In this document: piece after piece, positions 26,069-33,990 of the stretch
Layout: each line of letters begins with the position of its first letter
How positions within the stretch are numbered: the stretch's first letter is position 1
Assembly: GCF_000374165.1 (NCBI RefSeq)
Contig: NZ_KB893738.1
Location: 1-54,769, forward strand
DNA from: Parafrankia elaeagni
GTDB taxonomy: Bacteria; Actinomycetota; Actinomycetes; Frankiales; Frankiaceae
DNA length: 54,769 bases
Reading direction: 5' to 3'
The notes under the pieces: model-generated
The model's database searches: none
What the model was told of the DNA's origin: nothing
Seen by the model: only the letters and a program-made list of their open reading frames with translations
Made by a program: the position numbers and the translations under genes

Positions 26069-27373
26069 ATGAATCTTGACGAGATGATCCTGATCAGTGT
26101 GGACGATCATGTCATCGAGCCCCCGGACATGTTCGTCGGCCGGCTGCCGAAGGAGTACGAGGCCGACGCGCCCCAGCTGGTGCACCGGGAGGACGGAACC
26201 GACGTCTGGAAGTTCCGCGACACCGTGATCCCGAACGCCGCGCTCAACGCGATCGCCGGCCGACCCAAGGAGGAGTACGGCCTCGAGCCGCAGGGCCTCG
26301 ACGAGGTCCGCCCCGGCTGCTATGACGTGCACGAACGGGTCAAGGACATGAACGCCGGCGGCCTGCTGGCCCAGATGAACTTCCCGTCGTTCCCGGGCTT
26401 CGCCGGCCGGCTGTTCGTCACCGAGGACGTCGACTTCTCGCTGGCGCTGGTCCGCGCCTACAACGACTGGCACGTCGAGGACTGGTGCGGCGCCTACCCG
26501 GGTCGGTTCATCCCGATGACGATCCCGGTCATCTGGGACGCGGAGCTGTGCGCGGCGGAGGTGCGGCGCAACGCCGCGCGCGGCGTCCACTCGCTGACGT
26601 TCAGCGAGAACCCGGCCGTCATGGGTATGCCGAGCTTCCACGACGAGTTCTGGAACCCATTGTGGAAGGCGTTGTGCGACACGAACACGGTGCTGTCGAT
26701 CCACATAGGTTCGTCCGGGCGGATCACGGTGCCCGCGGTGGACTCGCCGCCCGACGTCATGATGACGCTGCAGCCGATGAACATCGTCTCGGCCGCGGCG
26801 GATCTGCTGTGGTCCCGGGTCATCAAGGACTTCCCGGACCTCAGGATCGCGCTGTCCGAGGGTGGCACGGGCTGGATCCCGTACTTCCTGGAGCGGGCTG
26901 ACAAGACGTACGACACGCACGCTACCTGGACCATGCAGGACTTCGGTGGCAAGAAGCCGTCCGACGTCTTCCGTGAGCACTTTCTGACCTGCTTCATCAC
27001 CGACTCGCTGGGGGTCGGACTGCGGCACGAGATCGGCATCGACAACATCAGCTGGGAGTGCGACTACCCGCACAGCGACTCGGCGTGGCCCAACGCCCCC
27101 GAGGAGCTGTGGGCGGACTTCCAGAAGTGGAACGTCCCGGGCGACGAGATCAACAAGATCACTTACCAGAACGCGATGCGCTGGTACTCGTTCGACCCCT
27201 TCGCGCACGTCACGAAGGAGGAGGTGACTGTCGGCGCGCTGCGCAGGGCGGCCGAGGGGCACGACATCAGCGTCAAGCCGCGTAGCCATCAGGTCATCCA
27301 GCCACAGGACAAGCTCAAGCAGTTCCGCCTGCGCGCTCGGGCAGCCGTCGCCGGAACCACGACCAGCCGGTAA
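26069..27373 (+). CDS. Amidohydrolase family 2 (ACMSD-type) metal-dependent hydrolase or decarboxylase
   Basis: 434 aa. ATG 26069 follows TAGGAGGAAAG. The N-terminal SVDDHVIEPPDMF (a DxHxxEP variant of the family metal motif), NWDxH-like YNDWHVEDW, IPMTIPV, LSIHIGSSG (metal His), LRIALSEGGTGWIPYFLE and WECDYPHSDSAWP (catalytic Asp region) are the landmarks of amidohydrolase-2 TIM-barrel enzymes, which cleave C-C bonds by decarboxylation or hydrolyse ring or side-chain bonds. The C terminus has a long extension after FDPFAHV. It probably performs a late step of the island's pathway. It is the last gene of the rightward series, and a hairpin follows. Confidence 0.9.
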   Translation: MNLDEMILISVDDHVIEPPDMFVGRLPKEYEADAPQLVHREDGTDVWKFRDTVIPNAALNAIAGRPKEEYGLEPQGLDEVRPGCYDVHERVKDMNAGGLLAQMNFPSFPGFAGRLFVTEDVDFSLALVRAYNDWHVEDWCGAYPGRFIPMTIPVIWDAELCAAEVRRNAARGVHSLTFSENPAVMGMPSFHDEFWNPLWKALCDTNTVLSIHIGSSGRITVPAVDSPPDVMMTLQPMNIVSAAADLLWSRVIKDFPDLRIALSEGGTGWIPYFLERADKTYDTHATWTMQDFGGKKPSDVFREHFLTCFITDSLGVGLRHEIGIDNISWECDYPHSDSAWPNAPEELWADFQKWNVPGDEINKITYQNAMRWYSFDPFAHVTKEEVTVGALRRAAEGHDISVKPRSHQVIQPQDKLKQFRLRARAAVAGTTTSR

Positions 27374-27408
27374 CGCCGACTCGGCCCCTACTACTCATTC
27401 GGACACTC

Positions 27409-27426
27409 CCCGCCTGGGGTGGCGGG
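27409..27426. terminator. Terminator hairpin between convergent genes
   Basis: CCCGCC (27409-27414) pairs with GGCGGG (27421-27426) over a 6-nt loop, between the amidohydrolase and the convergent CGNR gene. Confidence 0.55.
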
Positions 27427-27481
27427 ATAGACGCGGCTGACCAGTCCGCGTAGCCGGACCGTCACGACACCGGAGCCCGTC

Positions 27482-28099
27482 CTACGGCGACCCGGTGGCT
27501 CCATCAGGGCCCGGCCGGGTCCTGGCGTAGTGGCGGGCGGCTCGGGCCCGGTTGCCGCAGCCAGCCGAGCAGTACTCCCGCCGCGGCGCGCCGTGGACGA
27601 AATAGAGGACGCAGCCAGGTCCGTGGCAGGCCCGTACCCCGGCGCCGGCGGGTCCGCCGAACAGGCACACTGCGTCGTCGGCCAGCGCGGTGAGCGCGAG
27701 CGCGACGGGTCGGTCCGCGCAGCTCACCACCACCCGGGGTTCGGGGTCGACGCGCAGCTCGCGCCACCACGGTGTTCGCCGGGCGAGCTTGTTCAGGGCG
27801 GCGACCGTGTCGGGATCCGGCTCGCGGCCGTTCGCCGCCGCGCCGGCCAGCGCTCGGACCGTGTCTCGTAGCTCGCGTGCCATCCGCAGGTCGTCCTCGC
27901 CGACGGCACGCAGGTCGTCCTCGGTGAGCGCGCCCGTGAGCCGCGGACGCATCGCGCGCATCCAGTCGACCAGGTCCGGCACCGTCCGCAGGGCGTCGCG
28001 GGGACGGCCCCGCGTGGCGTGGATGGTGTTGCCCAGCTCGATGGCCGGCGGTTCACCGAGCATCGGTGCGCCGTCGTACTCGGGAGGGGCCTGCTCCAT
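27482..28099 (-). CDS. CGNR zinc-finger (ABATE-type) protein, probable transcriptional regulator
   Basis: 205 aa from ATG 28099; a TTG one codon upstream is also possible. The C terminus carries the CGNR zinc finger: CHGPGC, then REYCSAGCGNRARAARHYAR. The N-terminal part (ELGNTIHATRGRPRDALRTV, LRMARELRDTVRALAGAA) fits the stress-induced ABATE domain of this family. Such proteins are thought to bind DNA and are common in actinobacteria, mostly unstudied. It is divergent from the VOC gene, and the 130-bp space between contains four TCTAACG half-sites, one of which (28103-28109) sits directly against its own start. Autoregulation is therefore likely. Confidence 0.88.
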   Translation of the reverse strand: MEQAPPEYDGAPMLGEPPAIELGNTIHATRGRPRDALRTVPDLVDWMRAMRPRLTGALTEDDLRAVGEDDLRMARELRDTVRALAGAAANGREPDPDTVAALNKLARRTPWWRELRVDPEPRVVVSCADRPVALALTALADDAVCLFGGPAGAGVRACHGPGCVLYFVHGAPRREYCSAGCGNRARAARHYARTRPGPDGATGSP

Positions 28100-28102
28100 C
28101 AA

Positions 28103-28181
28103 TCTAACGCTACCTCCGGGTTGACACCGTTAGAAAGCTCCGGCATCTTTCTAACGGGACGGGTGCGGCCAGGCCGTTAGA
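28103..28181. promoter_or_regulatory. Divergent promoter with four TCTAACG half-sites and a long inverted repeat
   Basis: TCTAACG at 28103-28109 and 28150-28156; its complement CGTTAGA at 28128-28134 and 28175-28181. The middle pair forms an 11-bp perfect inverted repeat, CCGTTAGAAAG (28127-28137) with CTTTCTAACGG (28147-28157). A consensus -35 box TTGACA (28121-28126) points towards the VOC gene. Confidence 0.7.
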
Positions 28182-28228
28182 ACGGCTGATCTGCGAGTCG
28201 GAACCAGATCCACACATCGGAGGTGCAC

Positions 28229-28681
28229 ATGGGCAATCCTGGGCCGCAGACCGGCCACGTCGGTCTGAACGTGACCGATCTGACCCGCTCGACCGCCTTC
28301 TACCAGCGGGTCCTCGGCCTCGAGGAGCTGGGCGGGCAGACCAACGGCGACCGGAAGTTCGCGTTCCTCGGCCGGGATGGCACGCTCCTGCTCACCCTGT
28401 GGCAGCAGAGCGAGGGGGCGTTCCCCACGGGGCTGCCCGGGCTGCACCATCTGTCGTTCCAGGTCGCCGACCTCGAGGCGGTCCGCCACGCGGAGGTGGT
28501 GCTGCGCGAGATCGGCGTCGAGCCGCTCTACGACGGCGTCGTCGCGCACGGCGAGGGCGCGTCGTCCGGGGGCGTGTTCTTCACCGATCCGGACGGCATC
28601 CGGTTGGAGATCTTCGCCCCGACCGGCGCCGAGGCTGCACCCGTGCCAACCCAGGGCGCCCCGACCTGCGGCTTCTTCTAG
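28229..28681 (+). CDS. VOC family (glyoxalase/extradiol dioxygenase fold) protein
   Basis: 150 aa from ATG 28229, chosen because GGAGG is at 28219-28223. The paired beta-alpha-beta-beta-beta modules show as TGHVGLNVTDLTRSTAFYQR, GLEELGGQ, GLHHLSFQVADLEAVRHAEV and GVFFTDPDGIRLEIFAPTGA. Metal-ligand positions are His (GHVGLNV), His (LHHLSF) and Glu (RLEIF). These proteins are glyoxalases, epimerases, ring-cleaving dioxygenases or resistance proteins; the substrate is not deducible. Control by the divergent CGNR protein is likely. The FMN-oxidase-like gene follows 159 bp downstream. Confidence 0.9.
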   Translation: MGNPGPQTGHVGLNVTDLTRSTAFYQRVLGLEELGGQTNGDRKFAFLGRDGTLLLTLWQQSEGAFPTGLPGLHHLSFQVADLEAVRHAEVVLREIGVEPLYDGVVAHGEGASSGGVFFTDPDGIRLEIFAPTGAEAAPVPTQGAPTCGFF

Positions 28682-28840
28682 CAGCCGGGATCCCGACGCG
28701 GCCTGCGGTGGCTCTGGGCGTCCTGCCCGGGCCATCGCGGCGGCCATCCCGAACCCCTGCGACGCCGGGAGCCGACACGAGCTGGACCGCCTGCGCGGGC
28801 CAGGTGGCGAGCCAACCCGTCCTGACGGAAGGAGCCGGTC

Positions 28841-29785
28841 ATGCTTCACCCGGGCGAACGTTCGGTACAGGCGCGCGCGAGCCTGCCCCCGGGCCCGCGC
28901 GGATCGGCCGTCGTCGGCGCCACCATCCCACCGGTGGCCGCGGAGTTCCTCGGGCAGCAACGGATCCTCCTGCTCGGAGCCGCCGACGAGGCCGGCGCGG
29001 TCTGGGCCAGCCTGCTGACCGGCACGGCCGGCTTCGTCGCCGCGGTGGACGAGGAGACCATCATCGTCGATGCCCTGCCCGGTGCCGGGGATCCCCTCGA
29101 GGGTGCCTTCGCCGCGCGGCGGGACGTCGGCCTGCTCGCCCTCGACCCAGCCAGCCGCCGACGGATGCGGGCCAACGGGAAGGCCCGCTGTGACGGCGGC
29201 CGGATGGTGGTCAACACCGACCAGGTCTACTCGAACTGTCCGAAGTACATCCAGCCACGCCACCTCGCGCGGGACGACGCCGAGGCGGCGCGCGGGCCTA
29301 TCTCAGTGACTACCGGGCTCACCGCCAGCCAGCGGCGCTGGATCTCCGAGGCCGACACCTTCTTCGTCGCGACCCAGGCCGCCGGCCTCGGGGCGGACGC
29401 GTCGCACCGGGGCGGGAGCCCGGGCTTTGTCACGGTCACCGACCACGGGCGTCTGACCTGGCCTGATTACCGCGGCAACTCGATGTACATGACACTGGGC
29501 AACATCGAGCTCGACCCGCGCTGCGGCCTGCTCTTCCTCGACTGGGAGCACGGCCACACCCTGCAGCTCACCGGCCGCGCCCAGGTCGACTGGAATCCCG
29601 ACCGGGCCGCGACGGTGCCCGGCGCGCAGCGTGTCGTCGACTTCGAGGTGCAGCGGGTCGTCCAGGTCTCGGCGGCCAGCCCGCAACGCTGGTTCATCGC
29701 CCGATTCCCCCGCGACCCGCGAGAACGAGCTCACCGGACAGGCCGATGCAAACAGAACCGCGGGAGACTGTCCGGTTCCTGTTAG
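28841..29785 (+). CDS. Pyridoxamine 5'-phosphate oxidase family (FMN-binding split-barrel) protein
   Basis: 314 aa; ATG 28841 follows GGAAGGAG. The first half (FLGQQRILLLGAADEAGAVW, ASLLTGTAG, DVGLLALDPASRRRMRANGK) and second half (ADTFFVATQA, SPGFVTVTDHGRLTWPDYRG, NSMYMTLGNIELDPRCGLLF and DWEHGHTLQLTGRAQVDW) together match the long PNPOx-like split-barrel proteins that bind FMN or F420. The middle QVYSNCPKYIQPRHL is also typical of that long group. It is probably co-transcribed with the VOC gene. The last about 25 residues are Arg-rich and unlike the family, so the true 3' end may have been altered by a frameshift. Confidence 0.88.
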   Translation: MLHPGERSVQARASLPPGPRGSAVVGATIPPVAAEFLGQQRILLLGAADEAGAVWASLLTGTAGFVAAVDEETIIVDALPGAGDPLEGAFAARRDVGLLALDPASRRRMRANGKARCDGGRMVVNTDQVYSNCPKYIQPRHLARDDAEAARGPISVTTGLTASQRRWISEADTFFVATQAAGLGADASHRGGSPGFVTVTDHGRLTWPDYRGNSMYMTLGNIELDPRCGLLFLDWEHGHTLQLTGRAQVDWNPDRAATVPGAQRVVDFEVQRVVQVSAASPQRWFIARFPRDPRERAHRTGRCKQNRGRLSGSC

Positions 29786-29808
29786 CCTGGCGTTGCTTCG
29801 CACATCGT

Positions 29809-29847
29809 TCTCACACTCGTAACGCCGTCTCACACTCGTAACGCCGT
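29809..29847 (+). repeat. 19-bp tandem duplication carrying TCTCACA half-sites, upstream of deoR-type gene
   Basis: Unit CTCACACTCGTAACGCCGT at 29810-29828 and 29829-29847. Each copy contributes a TCTCACA (29809-29815, 29828-29834), the same half-site found as an inverted pair upstream of the rhamnose operon (30724-30747). It may be the autoregulatory site. Confidence 0.7.
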
Positions 29848-29863
29848 GCTCGGCGAGGTGCCT

Positions 29864-30625
29864 GTGTCACTGCCCCAGCGGAACGTTCCCGGTGAGGATC
29901 GGCTGACGTGGCTGTGTGACCAGCTCCGGGCCCAGGGAGCGGTCACGATCACCGGCGCCGCGGCGGAGCTCAACGTCAGCGAGATGACGATCCGGCGGGA
30001 TCTGGTCCAGCTGGAGGAGCGCGGGGTGGCTCGCCGGGTACGCGGCGGGGCGCGGTCCGTCGGCCCGCGCAGCTTCGCCCAGCGCCGGGATCGGATGGCG
30101 GGGGCGAAGGCGCGTATCGCGGCGAAGCTCGCTGGTCTCGTCCCGGACGGGGGCGCGGTGGCGTTCGACGCGTCCTCGACGGTCATGCGGCTCGCCAGCA
30201 CGCTGACCAGTGCGGATGATCTGCTGGTCGTCACGAACGGGCCCGACACGTTCGGTGTGTTGCGGGACAGGCCGGGGATCTCGGTCCTGCTGACGGGCGG
30301 GCGGCTCGATCCGCGGACCGGCAGTCTGGTCGGCCCGCTGGCAAGCCGGGTGGCGGCGGACATCACCGTGCGGCGGCTGTTCGCCTCGGCGGCGGCCCTC
30401 GACGAACGGGCGGGGCCGTTGGAGGAGACCCCGGAGGAGGCCGATGTCAAGCGTGCGCTGGCCGTCGGCGCGGAGCAGGTCGTCCTGGCCGTCGACTCCT
30501 CGAAGCTCGGCACGCGGGCTGTCGCGCGCTGGCTCGACTGGGACCGCGTCGACTGGCTGGTGACCGAGCTCGACCCGCAGGACGACCGGTTGGCGCCGTA
30601 CCGGCGGGTGACGCGGATCCGGTGA
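29864..30625 (+). CDS. DeoR/GlpR-family transcriptional repressor of the rhamnose operon
   Basis: 253 aa from GTG 29864 (GAGG at 29854-29857); GTG 29846 in the same frame lacks a ribosome site and overlaps the repeat. The N-terminal helix-turn-helix is DRLTWLCDQLRAQGAVTITG followed by AAELNVSEMTIRRDLVQLEE, the DeoR signature. The C-terminal sensor domain has AFDASSTVMRLAS, VVTNGPDTFGVL, LTGGRLDPRTGSLVGPLA and the late VDSSKLGTRAVA, typical of sugar-phosphate-binding DeoRC domains. It lies 160 bp before the rhamnose genes on the same strand, and TCTCACA sites flank both promoters. Inducer is probably L-rhamnulose 1-phosphate or a related phosphate (inference). Confidence 0.92.
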   Translation: MSLPQRNVPGEDRLTWLCDQLRAQGAVTITGAAAELNVSEMTIRRDLVQLEERGVARRVRGGARSVGPRSFAQRRDRMAGAKARIAAKLAGLVPDGGAVAFDASSTVMRLASTLTSADDLLVVTNGPDTFGVLRDRPGISVLLTGGRLDPRTGSLVGPLASRVAADITVRRLFASAAALDERAGPLEETPEEADVKRALAVGAEQVVLAVDSSKLGTRAVARWLDWDRVDWLVTELDPQDDRLAPYRRVTRIR

Positions 30626-30723
30626 CGCCGCCGCGCCCGCCGGCGCGACGGCCGAGTGTCTTTCCCCCTGGGTCCCCTGGGTTCACGAACGCCCGGTTCA
30701 CGGTTGCCAGCCATGAAAACTTA

Positions 30724-30747
30724 TGTGAGACTTTACAAGATCTCACA
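30724..30747. promoter_or_regulatory. Inverted repeat TGTGAGA-N10-TCTCACA, probable DeoR operator
   Basis: Perfect 7-bp arms at 30724-30730 and 30741-30747, spacer 10 bp (AT-rich), 39 bp before the L-rhamnose isomerase start. The half-site equals that in the tandem repeat before the deoR-type gene. Confidence 0.75.
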
Positions 30748-30785
30748 GAGGTCGGAGGGGTTGGCGGCCGGAAGGGCTGGCAGTG

Positions 30786-31952
30786 ATGCGGGCATTCAGC
30801 CAGACGACAGAGGACCTCGCTCGGCAGGAGATCGAGCTGCCCTCGTGGGCGTTCGGGAACTCCGGGACGCGGTTCAAGGTGTTCACGCAGCGTGGCATCC
30901 CGCGTGATCCGTTCGAGAAGATCGCCGACGCCGCGCAGGTGCACCGCCTGACCGGGCTGGCGCCGTCGGTCGCGTTGCACATCCCCTGGGATCTCGTCGA
31001 CGACTTCGGCAAGCTGGGCGAGCACGCGCGGGACAACGGGGTCCGGCTCGGCACGATCAACACGAACACGTTCCAGGACGACGACTACATGCTCGGCAGC
31101 CTCTGTCACGTCGACGAGCGGGTCCGGGCGAAGGCGATCAGCCACGTCCTCGGGTGTGTCGACATCATGGATGCCACGGGCAGCCGCGATCTGAAGATCT
31201 GGCTGCCCGACGGGCTGAACTACCCCGGCCAGGCCGACCTGCGCGACCGCCAGGAGCGGCTCGCCGACGCGCTGGGCCAGATCTACGCCCGACTGGCCGG
31301 GCACCAGCGGCTCGTGCTCGAGTACAAGCTGTTCGAGCCGGCCTTCTACGCGACCGACGTCCCCGACTGGGGCACCGCCTACGTCCACTGTCTGGCGCTC
31401 GGCGAGCGTGCCGTGGTGTGCCTGGACACCGGCCACCACGCCCCGCACACCAACATCGAGTTCATCGTGATGCAGCTGCTCCGGCTGGGGCGGCTGGGGG
31501 CGTTCGACTTCAACTCCCGTTTCTACGCCGACGACGACCTGATCGTCGGCGCCGCCGACCCCTTCCAACTGTTCCGGATCATGACCGAGGTCGTCCGGGG
31601 CGGTGGCTGCGACGAGAGCAGCGAGGTGACCTTCATGCTCGACCAGTGCCACAACATCGAGGCGAAGATCCCGGGCCAGATCCGGTCCGTGCTCAACGTG
31701 CAGGAGATGACGGCCCGCGCGCTGCTCGTCGACCGGGCGGCGCTCGCCGAGGCGGAGCGGGCCGGGGACGTGCTGGCCGCGAACGCCGTCCTCATGGACG
31801 CCTTCTACACCGACGTCCGGGCGGATCTCGCCGCCTGGCGTGCGTCGCGCGGGCTGCCCGCCGACCCCCTCGCGGCGTTCCGGGCGAGCGGGTACGCGGA
31901 GCGCGTCGCGACCGAGCGGGTCGGCGGCACCCAGGCAGGCTGGGGCGCGTGA
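30786..31952 (+). CDS. rhaI: L-rhamnose isomerase (RhaI type)
   Basis: Converts L-rhamnose to L-rhamnulose. 388 aa, TIM barrel with two divalent metals. Family blocks: PSWAFGNSGTRFKVF, SVALHIPWD, LGTINTNTFQDDDYMLGSL, WLPDGLNYPGQ, LEYKLFEPAFYATDVPDWGT (metal Glu), VCLDTGHHAPHTNIEF (metal Asp and His), FDFNSRFYADDDL and FMLDQCHNIEAKI. In the FDFN block, Asp241 stands where the well-studied Pseudomonas enzyme has His (FHFN), as I recall the family; this may be normal for the actinobacterial branch. ATG 30786 is chosen over the GTG one codon earlier; GGAAGGG lies upstream. The downstream gene overlaps by four bases. Confidence 0.93.
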   Translation: MRAFSQTTEDLARQEIELPSWAFGNSGTRFKVFTQRGIPRDPFEKIADAAQVHRLTGLAPSVALHIPWDLVDDFGKLGEHARDNGVRLGTINTNTFQDDDYMLGSLCHVDERVRAKAISHVLGCVDIMDATGSRDLKIWLPDGLNYPGQADLRDRQERLADALGQIYARLAGHQRLVLEYKLFEPAFYATDVPDWGTAYVHCLALGERAVVCLDTGHHAPHTNIEFIVMQLLRLGRLGAFDFNSRFYADDDLIVGAADPFQLFRIMTEVVRGGGCDESSEVTFMLDQCHNIEAKIPGQIRSVLNVQEMTARALLVDRAALAEAERAGDVLAANAVLMDAFYTDVRADLAAWRASRGLPADPLAAFRASGYAERVATERVGGTQAGWGA

Positions 31953-33988
31953 GCGGGAACCAGACCGTCGCCGAGCTCCTCGCCCGGTCGAACCGGCTCG
32001 GAGCCGATCCGCGCAACACCAACTACGCGGGCGGGAACACCTCCGCCAAGGGCGTCGAGACCGATCCGGTCACCGGCCGCGACGTCGAGCTGATGTGGGT
32101 CAAGGGGTCGGGCGGCGACCTCGGCACATTGACCGAGCCCGGTCTGGCCGTGCTCCGGCTGGACCGGCTGCGCGCGCTCGTGGGCGTCTACCCCGGCGAG
32201 GACCGCGAGGACGAGATGGTCGCCGCCTTCGACTTCTGCCTGCACGGCCGGGGTGGTGCCGCGCCCTCGATCGACACCGCCATGCACGGGCTCGTCGAGG
32301 CCGTGCACATCGACCACCTGCACCCGGACAGCGGTATCGCCCTCGCGACCGCCGCCGACGGTGAACGGCTCACCAGGGACGTCTTCGGCACGAAGGTCCT
32401 GTGGGTGCCGTGGCGGCGACCGGGATTCCAGCTCGGCCTCGACATCGCGGCCGTGCGGCGCGACAACCCCGGTGCCGTCGGCTGCATCCTCGGCGGGCAC
32501 GGCATCACCGCCTGGGGCGACACCAGCGCGGAAGCCGAACGCAACTCCAGCTGGATCATCGAGCAGGCACGACTCCACCTCGAGCGGCACGGGCGTCCGC
32601 GGCCCTTCGGCGCCGAGGTCGACGACCGGCGCGCGCTGCCGGGGGCGCGACGGCGCGCGAAGGCGGCCGCGCTCGCCCCCCACCTGCGCGCGGTGGCCTC
32701 GCGCGACCACCGCATGGTCGGCCACTTCACCGACAGCGACGTCGTCCTGGAGTTCCTGGCGAGCGAGAAGCTGTTCGCGCTGGCCCGGCTCGGGACGTCC
32801 TGCCCCGACCACTTCCTGCGGACGAAGATCCGCCCGCTGGTGCTCGACCTGCCGGCCGCGGCGTCACCGCAGGAGTGCGCCGGTCGGCTCGCGGAGCTGC
32901 ACGAGGCCTACCGCGACGACTACCGCGCCTACTACGAGCGCCACGCCACCGCCGACTCGCCGCCGATGCGCGGGGCCGACCCGGCGATCATCCTCGTGCC
33001 GGGCGTGGGCATGTTCTCCTACGGCAGGGACAAGCAGACGGCGCGGGTGGCCGGAGAGTTCTACGTCAACGCGATCAACGTGATGCGCGGTGCCGAGGCG
33101 GTCTCGTCCTACGCCCCGATCCCGGAGAGCGAGAAGTTCCGGATCGAGTACTGGGCGTTGGAGGAGGCGAAGCTGCGCCGCCTGCCGAAGCCGAAGCGGC
33201 ACGCGGGCCGGATCGCGCTGGTCACCGGCGCGGCCAGCGGCATCGGGCGGGCCACCGCGGAGCGGCTCGCCGCCGACGGTGCCTGCGTGGTCGTCGCCGA
33301 CCTCGACGTGGGCAGGGCCGTGTCGGCGGCGGGCGATCTCGGCGGCGCCGACGTCGCGGTCGGCGTCGGCGCGGACGTGACGAAGGAGGGCGAGGTCCAG
33401 GCCGCCGTCGAGGCGACGCTCCTCGCGTTCGGCGGGATCGACCTGGTCGTCAACAACGCCGGCCTGTCCATCTCGAAGCCGCTGCTCGAGACCACCGAGC
33501 GGGACTGGGACCTGCAGCACGACGTCATGGCGAAGGGGAGCTTCCTCGTCGCGCGGGCCGCGGCGCGAGCCATGATCGACCAACGGCTCGGCGGTGACAT
33601 CGTCTACATCGTGTCCAAGAACGCACTGTTCGCCGGGCCGAACAACGTCGCCTACGGCGCGGCGAAGGCCGACCAGGCGCACCAGGTCAGGCTGCTGGCC
33701 GCCGAGCTCGGCGAGCACGGGATCCGGGTCAACGGCGTCAACCCGGACGGCGTCGTGCGCGGCAGCGGCATCTTCGCCGGTGGGTGGGGCGCCCAGCGCG
33801 CGGCGGTCTACGGCATTCCCGAGGAGGACCTCGGCGCCTTCTACGCCCGGCGGACCCTGCTCGGGCGGGAGGTGCTGCCCGAGCACGTGGCCAACGCGGT
33901 CGCGGCCGTGTGCTCGGGAGAGCTCAGCCACACGACCGGCCTGCTCGTCCCCGTCGACGCCGGCGTCGCGGCCGCGTTCCTGCGCTGA
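31949..33988 (+). CDS. rhaD: Bifunctional rhamnulose-1-phosphate aldolase / lactaldehyde dehydrogenase (class II aldolase-SDR fusion)
   Basis: 679 aa from GTG 31949, overlapping the isomerase stop (GTGA). Residues about 1-400 are a class II aldolase/adducin domain: NTNYAGGNTSAKG, VKGSGGDLG, PSIDTAMHGL, the zinc ligands in VHIDHLHPDSG, and GCILGGHGITAWG. Residues about 418-679 are an SDR domain with TGAASGIG, NNAGLSISKP, Ser in YIVSKNALF and Tyr in VAYGAAKAD. The fusion cleaves L-rhamnulose 1-phosphate to DHAP and L-lactaldehyde and oxidises the latter to L-lactate, as in the known RhaEW-type enzymes. Two bases separate it from the kinase gene. Confidence 0.92.
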   Translation: MSGNQTVAELLARSNRLGADPRNTNYAGGNTSAKGVETDPVTGRDVELMWVKGSGGDLGTLTEPGLAVLRLDRLRALVGVYPGEDREDEMVAAFDFCLHGRGGAAPSIDTAMHGLVEAVHIDHLHPDSGIALATAADGERLTRDVFGTKVLWVPWRRPGFQLGLDIAAVRRDNPGAVGCILGGHGITAWGDTSAEAERNSSWIIEQARLHLERHGRPRPFGAEVDDRRALPGARRRAKAAALAPHLRAVASRDHRMVGHFTDSDVVLEFLASEKLFALARLGTSCPDHFLRTKIRPLVLDLPAAASPQECAGRLAELHEAYRDDYRAYYERHATADSPPMRGADPAIILVPGVGMFSYGRDKQTARVAGEFYVNAINVMRGAEAVSSYAPIPESEKFRIEYWALEEAKLRRLPKPKRHAGRIALVTGAASGIGRATAERLAADGACVVVADLDVGRAVSAAGDLGGADVAVGVGADVTKEGEVQAAVEATLLAFGGIDLVVNNAGLSISKPLLETTERDWDLQHDVMAKGSFLVARAAARAMIDQRLGGDIVYIVSKNALFAGPNNVAYGAAKADQAHQVRLLAAELGEHGIRVNGVNPDGVVRGSGIFAGGWGAQRAAVYGIPEEDLGAFYARRTLLGREVLPEHVANAVAAVCSGELSHTTGLLVPVDAGVAAAFLR

Positions 33989-33990
33989 CG

